From Actinorhabdospora filicis (GTDB lineage Bacteria > Actinomycetota > Actinomycetes > Mycobacteriales > Micromonosporaceae), in assembly GCF_030269765.1 (NCBI RefSeq), contig NZ_BSTX01000002.1, forward strand, positions 496,001-560,000: DNA of 64,000 bases, in the 5' to 3' direction. The position numbers and the translations under genes are program-made. This document shows, one piece after another, positions 50,751 to 59,778 of this stretch. Position 1 is the stretch's first letter, and the number at the start of each line of letters is the position of its first letter. Under the pieces are notes generated by a model. That model ran no database searches. It saw nothing but the letters and a program-made list of their open reading frames with translations, and had not been told where the DNA came from.

Positions 50751-52979
50751 TCACCCCGGGGGCTCGTTGAACAGCCCGTATGTCGCCTGCTGGGGGCGCT
50801 CACCGATATGTCCGAGCTCCCGTTTCAGGGCGCGGAAGAGCACCAGGGCGCGGTCGCTGCGGTGGGCGGCGAGGGCGACGGTGATCGCGCGCTGATGCAG
50901 CGGTTCGTCCAAGGGGGCCAGGCGGCAGGCGTCTTCGAGGACGGTGATGGCCTTGGCGTGCTCGCCGCGCTCGCGGTGCAGGTCGGCCAGGCGGGTGAGG
51001 GTGCCGGTGTGCTGGCGGCGGTAGTGCTCGCGGACGGTCTCGGTCCACTCGGCGTCGCGGCCCTCGGCGTAGACGTCGCTGAACTCGCCGGCGGCGGCGG
51101 TGAGGTGCCGAAGTTGCTCGTTCTCGTCGTCGCTGGTGCGGGCGAGCAGGAGGTGTTCTTCGTAGCGGTGGAGGTCGGAGGTGAGGGTGGTGGTGTCGAG
51201 GCGGTAGAAGTCGCCGTCGGTGAGCACGAACCGCCCCTCCCGGTTGCCCGATGCCTCGCGGAGGGCCGAGCGGATGTTGGCGATGAGGGTGCGCAGGTGG
51301 TTGGGGGCCTTGGACATGGCAGTGTCGGGCAGGATGGCCTCGATGATGGTGTCCTTGTGGACGCCGTGGTCCCGGCTGGCCGCCAGCATCACCAGCAGTT
51401 CCAGGGACTTGTTGCGCAGGCCGGGAACTTGTACGCCTGCGATGTGCACCGCTGGTGGACCGAAGGCCCTCAGGTCGGCGAGGACTTGAGGCGTCGTTGG
51501 GGCAGTGTCATCGGTGGGTGCGGGCTCTTCATCGAGGGCTTCTTGCGGCGCTGCTGGGGGCTCGTCGTCGGGGGTGGGTGGTGTGGCGTCGCTGAGGGCG
51601 GTGATGGCCGCGTCGAAGTCAGCGGCCGTCAGGTGATGGAAGCGCACCCTGTGGGTGTGGTCGCGTCCGTCCTCATCTAGGTCGAAGGCCTCGGTGTTCT
51701 CCGCGGATTCGAAGGCGATCCCGGTGATGGCGAGCTCGGTGAGAGTCGCGGCGTCGGCCTCGACGGGGTGCTGGAGCACGATCAGGAGCGGGACGGGGTC
51801 TTGGCCGTCGTCGCGAGCGCGGGTGCGCGAGAGGATCAGCTGCTGGAGGCGTGTGGGCGCGTCCTCGGCGACGTGCAGGCCCCGAACGGCCATCGGTGGC
51901 TCTGTACCGGTGAGGGCGGTCCAGGTCGTCTGGTCGGTGAGGACCTCGCCGAGCGTGAGCTGCTCGGCGAGGAGGTGGCGGGCGGCGCCCGGCGCGCCGT
52001 CCCCGAGGAGGGCGATGACGCGCCCGGGCGAGAGATCGCCTAGCCCGATCAGGTCGGTTTCGGCGGGAGGCGGTGGGGCGGTTTTCGCTTCCTGAGCGGC
52101 GTCGATGATGCCGGCGGTCCCAGGACGCCCCCGCGCGATACGCACCGGACGCCCCAACGCCAAAGCCCGGCGCCTCCTAGCGCGGGTGAGCACGACCGCC
52201 GCGGCGACCGCGGTGGCGAGACCGGCACCGATCCAGGCACCCGAGGGCAGACGGAACCCGCCGTCCTCCGGCATGGCCACCGCCGGAGCCGAATGGGACT
52301 CACCCGTCTCGGACGGCGCTGGGGTCACCGGGTCCGGGACACGCGGCTCCGGAATCTCCTCCACCGGAGCCGTGGACGCGGGGAGACGGAGGGTCCAGCC
52401 GGGGCGAATCAGGTCAGGATCATCGAAGCGGCGACCATCGCCCTGTGCCGCATCCCGGTTGAGATCCCAGATCTCACCCCACCGCCATGGATCCCCCAGC
52501 CGCTCACCGGCGATGCTCCACAAACTCTCACCCGCCCGCACCAGATGCACACCGGACTCACCCCTCACCGGAGACGCCTCGGCGGGGGCATCGAGGACGG
52601 GCCCGGCGCTCGCCGGGGCGGCCAGGGCCTGCGCGGTGACGCTCGCGGTCGCCGTCCCCAGCAGCAGTGCCGAGATGGCGCGGACGGGGCCGGGCACGTG
52701 CCAGCGCGCCGGGCGCGGCGATGGCGGGGCCTGCGTCCTGGAGGCGCGCACGACGCGGCGGACCACGAGGTAAAGGAGTGTGGCCCAGGCGAGCCAGCCG
52801 AGGATGACGATCAGGTCGGCCAGGCGCCGGTCGTCGGGGATCTCGACGAGGGCACGCCAGTCCTCGCCACGCGGCCAATGCGCGGGCAGGGGCGAGCCGT
52901 AGCGGAGCAGGAGCAGGGGGAGCCCGATGAGCACGGCGAGCCAGAAGGCGGCGCGCGCGATGGCGGCCAGCGTCCGCAT
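50751..52979 (-). CDS. Membrane LysM protein with BTAD (SARP-like) domain
   Basis: A 742-aa protein: membrane segments near 8-27 and 54-74, a possible third near 100-120, a LysM domain (144-200: HLVRAGESLWSIAGERLGDP), another membrane segment near 250-265, a variable middle, and a C-terminal part (about 500-740) with a winged-helix region (NKSLELLVMLAASRDHGVHK) and a BTAD TPR domain (DADAEW-like segment, then RLADLHRERGEHAKAITVLE). BTAD is the activator domain of SARP regulators. AAAGGAGGA precedes ATG 52979; the next gene's stop lies 15 bp upstream. Similar proteins are known on actinomycete conjugative or integrative elements. It may sense peptidoglycan and signal inside; this is inference. 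Confidence 0.8.
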   Translation of the reverse strand: MRTLAAIARAAFWLAVLIGLPLLLLRYGSPLPAHWPRGEDWRALVEIPDDRRLADLIVILGWLAWATLLYLVVRRVVRASRTQAPPSPRPARWHVPGPVRAISALLLGTATASVTAQALAAPASAGPVLDAPAEASPVRGESGVHLVRAGESLWSIAGERLGDPWRWGEIWDLNRDAAQGDGRRFDDPDLIRPGWTLRLPASTAPVEEIPEPRVPDPVTPAPSETGESHSAPAVAMPEDGGFRLPSGAWIGAGLATAVAAAVVLTRARRRRALALGRPVRIARGRPGTAGIIDAAQEAKTAPPPPAETDLIGLGDLSPGRVIALLGDGAPGAARHLLAEQLTLGEVLTDQTTWTALTGTEPPMAVRGLHVAEDAPTRLQQLILSRTRARDDGQDPVPLLIVLQHPVEADAATLTELAITGIAFESAENTEAFDLDEDGRDHTHRVRFHHLTAADFDAAITALSDATPPTPDDEPPAAPQEALDEEPAPTDDTAPTTPQVLADLRAFGPPAVHIAGVQVPGLRNKSLELLVMLAASRDHGVHKDTIIEAILPDTAMSKAPNHLRTLIANIRSALREASGNREGRFVLTDGDFYRLDTTTLTSDLHRYEEHLLLARTSDDENEQLRHLTAAAGEFSDVYAEGRDAEWTETVREHYRRQHTGTLTRLADLHRERGEHAKAITVLEDACRLAPLDEPLHQRAITVALAAHRSDRALVLFRALKRELGHIGERPQQATYGLFNEPPG

Positions 52980-52994
52980 GGTGGTGTCCTCCTT

Positions 52995-54473
52995 TCAGGA
53001 TCCGGTGACGGGATGTGCGATCTTGGACGGCCTCCGGTCGCCCAGCAGCCCGGCGAGGCTCGCGGCGGCACGGATCGTGATGGCCGCGACGAGCAGCAGG
53101 CACGCGGTCGTCCCCGTCGACGCCGAGGCGGTCAGGGCGTAGACCAGGCCGAGGGCGCAGGCGATCCCGGCCGCCGCGGACGGACGCGAGGACAGGACCA
53201 TCGCGGTGGCCGCGGCGGTCACGACCAGCCCGGCGCGGGCGATGAGCGCGTGTCCCAGCGGCATCCCGGCGAACAGCGGCTCGACGGCCCGCACCCCGAG
53301 GATCCCGAGGACACCGAGTGCGATGGGGGCCATCGGCGGCCAGATGCGGCGCGCGGGCGCCGGATCGGGCCGGGTCTTGAGCTCCCAGCCGATGGCGGCA
53401 TAACAGGCCAGGGCCGGTGCGGCCGGCAGCACGCTCCACGCCAGCGGCTGGCCCGCCGGGGTCCCGGCGAGCGCGGCCAGGGCGAGCCCGGATGCGCCTG
53501 CGGCGAGCAGGCCGGTGAAGGCCGCGCCGAAGAGCCATCGCCCGGCCGTTGCCCAGTCCCAGGTACCGGCGTCGGCGAGGTGGGCGTGGACGAGGAGCAT
53601 CCCGATCGCGGTGATCGCCACCGACAACGCGGCCGTGCCCGCCGCCAGGTGCCCGGGGGAGAAGCGGACGATGCCGCCCGCCGAGGACGCGTCGGCAACA
53701 ACGGATGCCACCAGGGCGACGCTGAGCAGGAGGGCCGCGGTGGTCGCGGCGATGCTCGCCCGCTGCGGGCGCACCGGGGCCGCCGACACCGGGTGCTCCT
53801 CGGCGTCGATGGCCGCGACGCGGGAGGCGAGGGCGAGCGTCGACAGCAGACACACCGGTACCCCGCAGTCGCGCTCCAGGGCCGCGCGCTCGCTGGTGCG
53901 CGAGGGGTTGGCGATGAGCGCGACGGCGTCCGGTGGGCGTCCCAGGTCGGCCGCGGTGACCGCTGCGGCGATGAGGTCTCGTGGTGTCGCGGCCGGGGCA
54001 GCGGCTTGGCCGAGCAGCTGCGGCGGGGTGCCGGTGTTGAGCGCGAGGATCGCCACAGACGGGTGCTCGGCGCCCTCGACGAGCGCCCAGGCGCCCTTGA
54101 GCGGCCCGAACTCGTCACCGATGAGAGCGTCCAGGACGCTGGTCGAGGAGACGGTACGGGCCGTGACGTGGGGTTCGGCGGCGCGCTGCCAGGCGGTGCG
54201 GCGGGCCGGGCCCCACGTCCACGGGGTCGCCGCGGCGATCACGGCACCGGCCGGTAGTCCGGCGGCCTCGATGATCGTGCGCCACATGCTCGTGTCATCG
54301 CCGGTGACGGGCAGGGCCGGCCAGCCGTCGAACACGACCGGCTCGCCACCGTCTGGGGTGGGGCGGACGGCGATGATCTCCTCGGGTCCCCACCAGATCG
54401 TCAGCGCCACACCCCGGGTCCGCCCGGGGGCCTGGGGTGCCAGCAGCTCTCGTGCGATGCCGAGCACTCCCAT
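52995..54473 (-). CDS. Membrane protein with soluble N-terminal domain, operon member
   Basis: A 492-aa protein. The N-terminal 215 residues are soluble (VALTIWWGPEEIIAVRPTP, then TPWTWGPARRTAWQRAAEPH and GAWALVEGAEHPSVAILALN), with a pattern that faintly recalls actin/Hsp70-type pseudo-ATPases, as is seen in some mycobacterial envelope proteins. The C-terminal 270 residues have about eight membrane segments. AGAAGGAGAAC precedes ATG 54473; 13 bp separate it from the upstream gene stop and 15 bp from the LysM-BTAD gene, so it is the middle gene of three. The function is unknown; the operon suggests an envelope complex. Confidence 0.65.
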   Translation of the reverse strand: MGVLGIARELLAPQAPGRTRGVALTIWWGPEEIIAVRPTPDGGEPVVFDGWPALPVTGDDTSMWRTIIEAAGLPAGAVIAAATPWTWGPARRTAWQRAAEPHVTARTVSSTSVLDALIGDEFGPLKGAWALVEGAEHPSVAILALNTGTPPQLLGQAAAPAATPRDLIAAAVTAADLGRPPDAVALIANPSRTSERAALERDCGVPVCLLSTLALASRVAAIDAEEHPVSAAPVRPQRASIAATTAALLLSVALVASVVADASSAGGIVRFSPGHLAAGTAALSVAITAIGMLLVHAHLADAGTWDWATAGRWLFGAAFTGLLAAGASGLALAALAGTPAGQPLAWSVLPAAPALACYAAIGWELKTRPDPAPARRIWPPMAPIALGVLGILGVRAVEPLFAGMPLGHALIARAGLVVTAAATAMVLSSRPSAAAGIACALGLVYALTASASTGTTACLLLVAAITIRAAASLAGLLGDRRPSKIAHPVTGS

Positions 54474-54486
54474 GGCGTTCTCCTTC

Positions 54487-55521
54487 TTACTCGCCGATCG
54501 CGGTGAGGTTGTCGCGATGCCAGATGAGGCGGCCGGCGTCGAGTTCGGCCCAGCCGCCGATGGTGATGGGGACCGTCGCGGCCTTGGTGGCCCGGCCCTG
54601 CGTGTAGGTCACCGTCGCGGACCCCGGCGCGCTGGTGAGGACCTCCAGGGGTGCGGCACTGGAGATCACCAGGCTCACCACCGGTGGCGCGGTCAGCGTC
54701 CAGGACACGTTCTCCGGTGAGGGCGCGCCGATGCCGCTGAGCCGCAGCGGGCAGTCGGCGACGATGGTGCTCGACGTCGGTGCCCGGGCCACGCAGTCGG
54801 CGAGGTAGCCGTTGATGAGGGTCTGCAGGCGCCGGGTCAGCTCAGGTCGCGGGCTCAGGAACATCGCCACCGGTACCGACGCGGTGGTGCCGGTGACGAG
54901 CAGTCGCGCCGGTGGCGCGGTGTAGGTGTCGTTCTCGGCGAGGGCCACGGTGTAGACGCCGGGATGCAGCCGCGCGCCATCGTCGACGGTGCGTCCGCCG
55001 ATCGTGGCGGCCAGGTCGACACCCGCCGGCCAGAGCACGTCGAGGCCGGTGATCAGCCCGTCGACGCGCCACGGCCCCCACCATTGCAGGCGGTGTGCGC
55101 GGACGGTGGCCGCCCACCGCTGCCCGTCGAGCGCGAAGGACACGTCCACGTCGGCGGCATCACCCGTACGGCGGCTGGCGAGGATCTCGGCCCCGCTGGG
55201 CGCGACGTAGTCGGCGCCCGCGACCAGGTCGGCGCGGCCCGCCTCGGGGAGCCCGGTGGCGTCGTGTGCGGCGAGGGCGGAGAAGTAGGCCGACACCGCC
55301 TTCTCGGGGGTGAAGAGGATGGTGCGTCCCACGGTCGCGGCCATGCCGGCGGCCACGACAGCGACGAGGGCGATGATGCTGAGGGTGGCCAGCCAGTCCG
55401 GCGGTCTCCGGGCGCCCGACCACACCCCCACCACCCCGTCGGCACCGCTCGGCCGTGCCGCCGTGTAGGCGGCACGTGTGGGCGGTCCGGACCGGGCCGT
55501 ACCGCCGTCAGTGGCGCTCAT
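54487..55521 (-). CDS. Membrane-anchored exported protein, operon member
   Basis: A 344-aa protein with a cytoplasmic N-terminus of about 40 residues, one membrane segment (LATLSIIALVAVVAAGMAAT, about 45-64) and a beta-rich outside domain of about 280 residues with two cysteines (LADCVARAP, VADCPLRLSG). TILFTPEKAVSAYFSALAAH after the membrane segment resembles domains of conjugation or lipoprotein components with NTF2-like starts. ATG 55521 is preferred over the in-frame ATG at 55530, as GGAGATGG lies at the right distance. It is the first gene of the three-gene operon reading to 50751. No family is certain. Confidence 0.65.
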   Translation of the reverse strand: MSATDGGTARSGPPTRAAYTAARPSGADGVVGVWSGARRPPDWLATLSIIALVAVVAAGMAATVGRTILFTPEKAVSAYFSALAAHDATGLPEAGRADLVAGADYVAPSGAEILASRRTGDAADVDVSFALDGQRWAATVRAHRLQWWGPWRVDGLITGLDVLWPAGVDLAATIGGRTVDDGARLHPGVYTVALAENDTYTAPPARLLVTGTTASVPVAMFLSPRPELTRRLQTLINGYLADCVARAPTSSTIVADCPLRLSGIGAPSPENVSWTLTAPPVVSLVISSAAPLEVLTSAPGSATVTYTQGRATKAATVPITIGGWAELDAGRLIWHRDNLTAIGE

Positions 55522-55797
55522 GGCCACCATCTCCCCAGGTCAAGGGCAGTACGGTTTCCATGATCCACCGAAGGGGATCAATCGGACAGGGTAGATGGGG
55601 GAGAAGTTTCGCATTCGGTGCGGCGGGTGGGGGAGGAGTGGGCTCCTGTCCGGTATCGCGCCGGTGGGCCGCGTGTCGGGCTCGCTGAGTTGTGCAGGTC
55701 GTCGCTCGTCCAGTGCTCGGCTTGGTGGGTGGGCCGACCGGCCGACAGGCATGCTACGTCCGTTTCAAGGTCATTCGCACTTCGGCATTCGCCAAGG

Positions 55798-56229
55798 GCC
55801 TTCCTGCAGGCCATCACCCAGACCGTGCGGCTGATCCGGTCCAAGGGTGTGGGGATCTTCTTCGTGACGCAGACGCCGAAGGACGTCCCCGCCGACGTCC
55901 TCGCCCAGCTGGGCGCGCGTGTCCAGCACGCGTTGCGCGCGTTCACCCCGCAGGACGCGAAGGCTTTGAAGGCGACGGTGACGACGTTCCCGAAGTCGGG
56001 TTATGACCTGGAGGAGGACCTGACGCGGCTGGGCATCGGGGAGGCGATGGTGACGGTCCTGGACGCCAAGGGCCGCCCCACGCCGGTGGCGTGGACGCGG
56101 TTGTTCGCGCCGGAGTCGCGGATGGGCCTGGCCGAGGAGCCGACAGTGGACGGGATCATCGCCGCCTCTCTGATGTTCGGACGTGAGCTAGTTGCGGGGC
56201 GGAGGGGCTCACCTATCGCTATCTCATAA
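55798..56229 (+). pseudogene. Truncated HerA-like ATPase (DUF853) fragment
   Basis: A 143-codon stretch with strong similarity to the C-terminal part of DUF853/HerA-like helicase-ATPases: AFLQAITQTVRLIRSKGVG, FFVTQTPKDVPADVLAQLG, VQHALRAFTPQDAKALKATV, LTRLGIGEAMVTVLDAKGRP, PTPVAWTRLFAPESRMG. The Walker motifs that should lie some 250 residues upstream are absent, and the frame upstream of 55798 is not protein-like. At the other end it stops early in unrelated residues (LVAGRRGSPIAIS). It is therefore truncated at both ends and lies just before the second LamG-Rhs operon, as a scar of insertion or recombination. Confidence 0.8.
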
Positions 56230-56306
56230 CTGGTGTTGACATGCTCCACTGTGGATAGGCAGTGTGATCACGCCCAAAGTTGCCCGTGCCTTAGTGGGGT
56301 GCCCCC

Positions 56307-59300
56307 GTGTCCACTCGATGGTCGCTGCCCGAGAGATTCCGCCATACTGCGTATCTAGCGTTCACAGCGCTGGTGGCTGCAGGTCTGCTGACAGTTCCAC
56401 CTGATGCTCCCGCCCTCGCCGATCCCGGTACGGATTGCGCGAACACCGTTGCTGGTGGCGAGTCGGCCGCGAGATCCTTGGCGGCCGAATGCGGGGTGAG
56501 CGTCGAGGCTCTCGCGGTACGAACGCCGTACACGCAGGTGATCGCCGCGCCCGACGGGACTGTGACGATGGCGTCGTCCCTAGTGCCGCGCTGGGTGCCC
56601 GGGGAGAACGGTTCGTGGCGGGATGTGGATCCGAGCCTGGTGGCTGGTGCTGACGGGCGACTGCGCCCGCGGGCCAGTCTGGCGCGGGTGAGCTTCTCGC
56701 CGGGTGGGGACCAGCGCCTGGCCGAGCTCGTGTCAGCCGAGGGAAAGACCTTCAGCCTTTCGTGGCCGACGGTGCTTCCGGCGGGAACCGTGTCGGCGGA
56801 CGCCGTTCTCTACCCGAACGTGTTCCCCGATGTCGACCTGAAGGTTCGGGCGACCGTGACCGGATTCACCCACACGTTGGTGGTCAAGTCGCAGGAGGCC
56901 GCCGCGAATCCCGCGCTGGTGCGGATCCGCTACGTGCTTGGAGGCGACGCGGTTGTCTCGGAGACCCCGCAGGGGGGTCTGAGGGTCACGGCCGATGGCA
57001 GGCTTCTGGCGTCGGCGTCCCCGGCTTCGATGTGGGACTCGGCCACCACGACGACCGAGACCGCGCAGCGCGGATACCTCGCGGAGCCGTCGACCGCCGA
57101 GGCGAGCGGGGACGGCGCGCAGATCGCGCCCGTCGATGTCGAGGTCAGCGATGAGCATCTGACGCTGGTCCCCGATCCTGGGCTGTTGACCGGGGCCGAC
57201 ACGGTCTTTCCGTTGTACATCGATCCCGACTTCAGTACCGAGGAACGCAACTGGGCCTACGCCAACTCCTCCGACACCACATGGGGCACGAGCCCAGCGG
57301 AGTACGCCGCACGTGTAGGCGTGGATCCCTCTTCGGGCTGGACCTACCGGTCGATGTTCCGGTTCCCCACCGATGCCAACGGAGTGAACCTCGACGGGAA
57401 GCAGATCCTGCAGGCGCACTTCACCATCACGCTCTACCACTCCTACGACTGCGCGCCGACCTCGGTGAACATCTGGCGGTCGCGGACGCCTGCCAGCCCG
57501 CGCACCAGCTGGGCGAACGCGAAGCTCGACAAGTGGCTCGCCTGGAAGGACGCCGCGGCGAACAAGGGCGTCTGCTACGACCCCGCCGACCCGAAGCTCG
57601 ACTTCAAGAGCGAGACCTTCACCAACGACGTGCAGGTCGCGGCCAACGAAAAGTGGGACTACTACACCGTCGCGCTGTCGGCGAAGGACCTGAACGGCAG
57701 TAACGAGACCTCCCAGGGGCGCTGGAAGAAGTTCGACCAGAGCACCGCCCTTCTGAAGGTCGTCTACAACTCCTACCCCGAGGCGCCCTCGGCGATGCGT
57801 GTCGGAGCCACATCTTGCGGCACGAGTGAACTCGTCATGTCGGGTGGGAACCAGATCCTCGCGTCGGTGTTCGGCGACGACGACACCACGCAACAGACCC
57901 TCACCGGAACCGTCGAGTACGGGCCCGTCGGCGGGACGGTCAGCAACGCCGCCACGACCACCGCCACAGGCGGAAAGGTCGCCTCGTACCCACTGACCGG
58001 TCTGGCAGAAGGGCACTACCAGTGGCGCATGCGCTCCGATGACGGGTACGCGAAAAGCCCCTGGTCACCATGGTGCTACTTCCAGATCGACTCCACGGTC
58101 CCCGCCGCGCCGACCATCACCTCCACCGACTACCCCAAGTGCGTCCCCGGAAGCGACTGTCCTCAGACAACCTTGCCAGGTCTGGCCGGTGCGTTCACCT
58201 TCTCCACCACAGATGACGCCGTGAAGTACCTCTACGGCTGGGCGGGAGAACCGGACACCCCGCTGGTGGTCACGGTGGGCGCGTCGAAGACCATCTCGCT
58301 GTCCCCACCGGGCTACGGCAGGAACATCCTCTACGTCCGCACCGTCGACACCGCCGGGAATCAGAGCGCGGACGCGACCTATGAGTTCGAGGTCGGTCGC
58401 GCGGCCCCGCCCGTGGCAGGTTGGGACATGGAGCAGTACCCGCCGAGCGGTACCCCTGCGGCGGCCCTGGGCAACACGGTCAGCGGTGGACAGGCGCTCA
58501 CCACGACCGGTTCCTTCAGCTGGGATGCCGATACCCGCTTGGTCGGTGCCAAGACGGCGGGGTTCTCCGGCGGTGCGGCACAGACCGCCTTGCCGGTGGT
58601 CGACACCAGCACGTCCTTCTCGATGTCCGCATGGGTGCGCCTGACCTCGAAGGCCACCTCGGGCAGCATCATCGGCCAGGACGGTGCCTACAACAACGGC
58701 ATCTACTTCGGCTACGTCGACGACTTCGGCACCTGGGCGCTGCGATTTACCACTAAGGACGATCCCACGTACACGTGGACCGCAAGCGCGATCGCGACGA
58801 GTACACCAGTGCTGGGCGTATGGACGCATGTCGCCGCCACTTACGACGCGGGTGCCAAAAAGGCGAGCATGTTCATCAACGGCGTGCGTGAAGGGACCAT
58901 CGACGTCGATGGCCACTGGAACGCCACCGGAAAGCTGCGAGTGGGCTCAGGATTCCACCGCGGCGCGGTCACCGACTACTGGCAGGGCCAGATCGCCAGA
59001 GTGCGGATCTTCAACCGCGTGATCGGCCAAGACGACATCGTCGAAGGCGCCCAGGACTTGAAGCCGCTCATGGGCTCCAACGCGGTCGCCCGCTGGAACT
59101 TCGACACCGACTTCGGGAGTACCGCGGTCAACCAGGTGCCCGGATGGGGGCACAACCTGTCGATCTCGGCTCCCGCGTCCCTGGTCGACTACAACTCCAG
59201 CTTCGCCCTTGGCACCGAGCCGAGCGGATACGCCCAGTCCAGCGGTGGGGGAACGCTTCGCACTGATCAGTCGTTCACCGTGACGGCTTGGGCGCAGCTG

Positions 59301-59777
59301 AACAGCGTCCAGGACACCGCGACCGTGGTGTCCCAGGACGGCACCGTGACGAGTGCATTCCGGTTGCAGAACCGAAAGATCACCGTCAACGGCATCGAGT
59401 CCAGCCAGTGGTGCTTCTCGCTGAACCTCGCCGACACCGCGACCTCCGCTGCCACCACGGCCTGCGCGCCGGAGGCGTCGACCACCGACATCACGCATCT
59501 GATCGGCGTCTATGACGCCTTCCGCAACGAGATCCGGCTCTACGTCAACGGCGCGCGACTCGATTCCACCGGCGCCGCGACTCCGGTCGCGTCGAGCAGT
59601 GTCCCGTCGCGGCTGTGGAACTCCACCGGCCCGACGGCCGTGGGGCGTGGCAAGAGCGGCACGTCGACGGTCACCGACACGTTCAGCGGATACGTCGACG
59701 ACGTCGCCGTCTTCCAGGGCGCGATGACCAGCGCCCAGGCCGATGACTTTTACAACAAGGTCCGGGTAGGAGCCTGA
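56307..59777 (+). CDS. Secreted LamG-repeat protein, partner of second Rhs
   Basis: A 1156-aa exported protein, paralogue of the one at 27292. Signal peptide (TAYLAFTALVAAGLLTVPPD), N-terminal family domain (about 40-310), a DNRLRE-like region (YRSMFRFPTDANGVNLDGKQ near 345), Ig-like part, and two LamG domains (about 750-905 and 970-1140: SFSMSAWVRLTSKATSG, GVWTHVAATYDAGAKKA; SFTVTAWAQLNSVQDTA). It lacks the C-terminal VCBS repeats of the paralogue. GTG 56307 starts with GTG-TCC after GGGGTGCCCCC. TTGACA at 56236 may be part of its promoter. The Rhs gene follows with 1 bp between stop and start. Confidence 0.87.
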   Translation: MSTRWSLPERFRHTAYLAFTALVAAGLLTVPPDAPALADPGTDCANTVAGGESAARSLAAECGVSVEALAVRTPYTQVIAAPDGTVTMASSLVPRWVPGENGSWRDVDPSLVAGADGRLRPRASLARVSFSPGGDQRLAELVSAEGKTFSLSWPTVLPAGTVSADAVLYPNVFPDVDLKVRATVTGFTHTLVVKSQEAAANPALVRIRYVLGGDAVVSETPQGGLRVTADGRLLASASPASMWDSATTTTETAQRGYLAEPSTAEASGDGAQIAPVDVEVSDEHLTLVPDPGLLTGADTVFPLYIDPDFSTEERNWAYANSSDTTWGTSPAEYAARVGVDPSSGWTYRSMFRFPTDANGVNLDGKQILQAHFTITLYHSYDCAPTSVNIWRSRTPASPRTSWANAKLDKWLAWKDAAANKGVCYDPADPKLDFKSETFTNDVQVAANEKWDYYTVALSAKDLNGSNETSQGRWKKFDQSTALLKVVYNSYPEAPSAMRVGATSCGTSELVMSGGNQILASVFGDDDTTQQTLTGTVEYGPVGGTVSNAATTTATGGKVASYPLTGLAEGHYQWRMRSDDGYAKSPWSPWCYFQIDSTVPAAPTITSTDYPKCVPGSDCPQTTLPGLAGAFTFSTTDDAVKYLYGWAGEPDTPLVVTVGASKTISLSPPGYGRNILYVRTVDTAGNQSADATYEFEVGRAAPPVAGWDMEQYPPSGTPAAALGNTVSGGQALTTTGSFSWDADTRLVGAKTAGFSGGAAQTALPVVDTSTSFSMSAWVRLTSKATSGSIIGQDGAYNNGIYFGYVDDFGTWALRFTTKDDPTYTWTASAIATSTPVLGVWTHVAATYDAGAKKASMFINGVREGTIDVDGHWNATGKLRVGSGFHRGAVTDYWQGQIARVRIFNRVIGQDDIVEGAQDLKPLMGSNAVARWNFDTDFGSTAVNQVPGWGHNLSISAPASLVDYNSSFALGTEPSGYAQSSGGGTLRTDQSFTVTAWAQLNSVQDTATVVSQDGTVTSAFRLQNRKITVNGIESSQWCFSLNLADTATSAATTACAPEASTTDITHLIGVYDAFRNEIRLYVNGARLDSTGAATPVASSSVPSRLWNSTGPTAVGRGKSGTSTVTDTFSGYVDDVAVFQGAMTSAQADDFYNKVRVGA

Positions 59778-59778
59778 C

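Noticed and set aside
52995..53853. Second minus-strand frame across the membrane gene
   Set aside because: A shadow of the gene at 52995-54473; Arg/Gly-rich and without a ribosome site.
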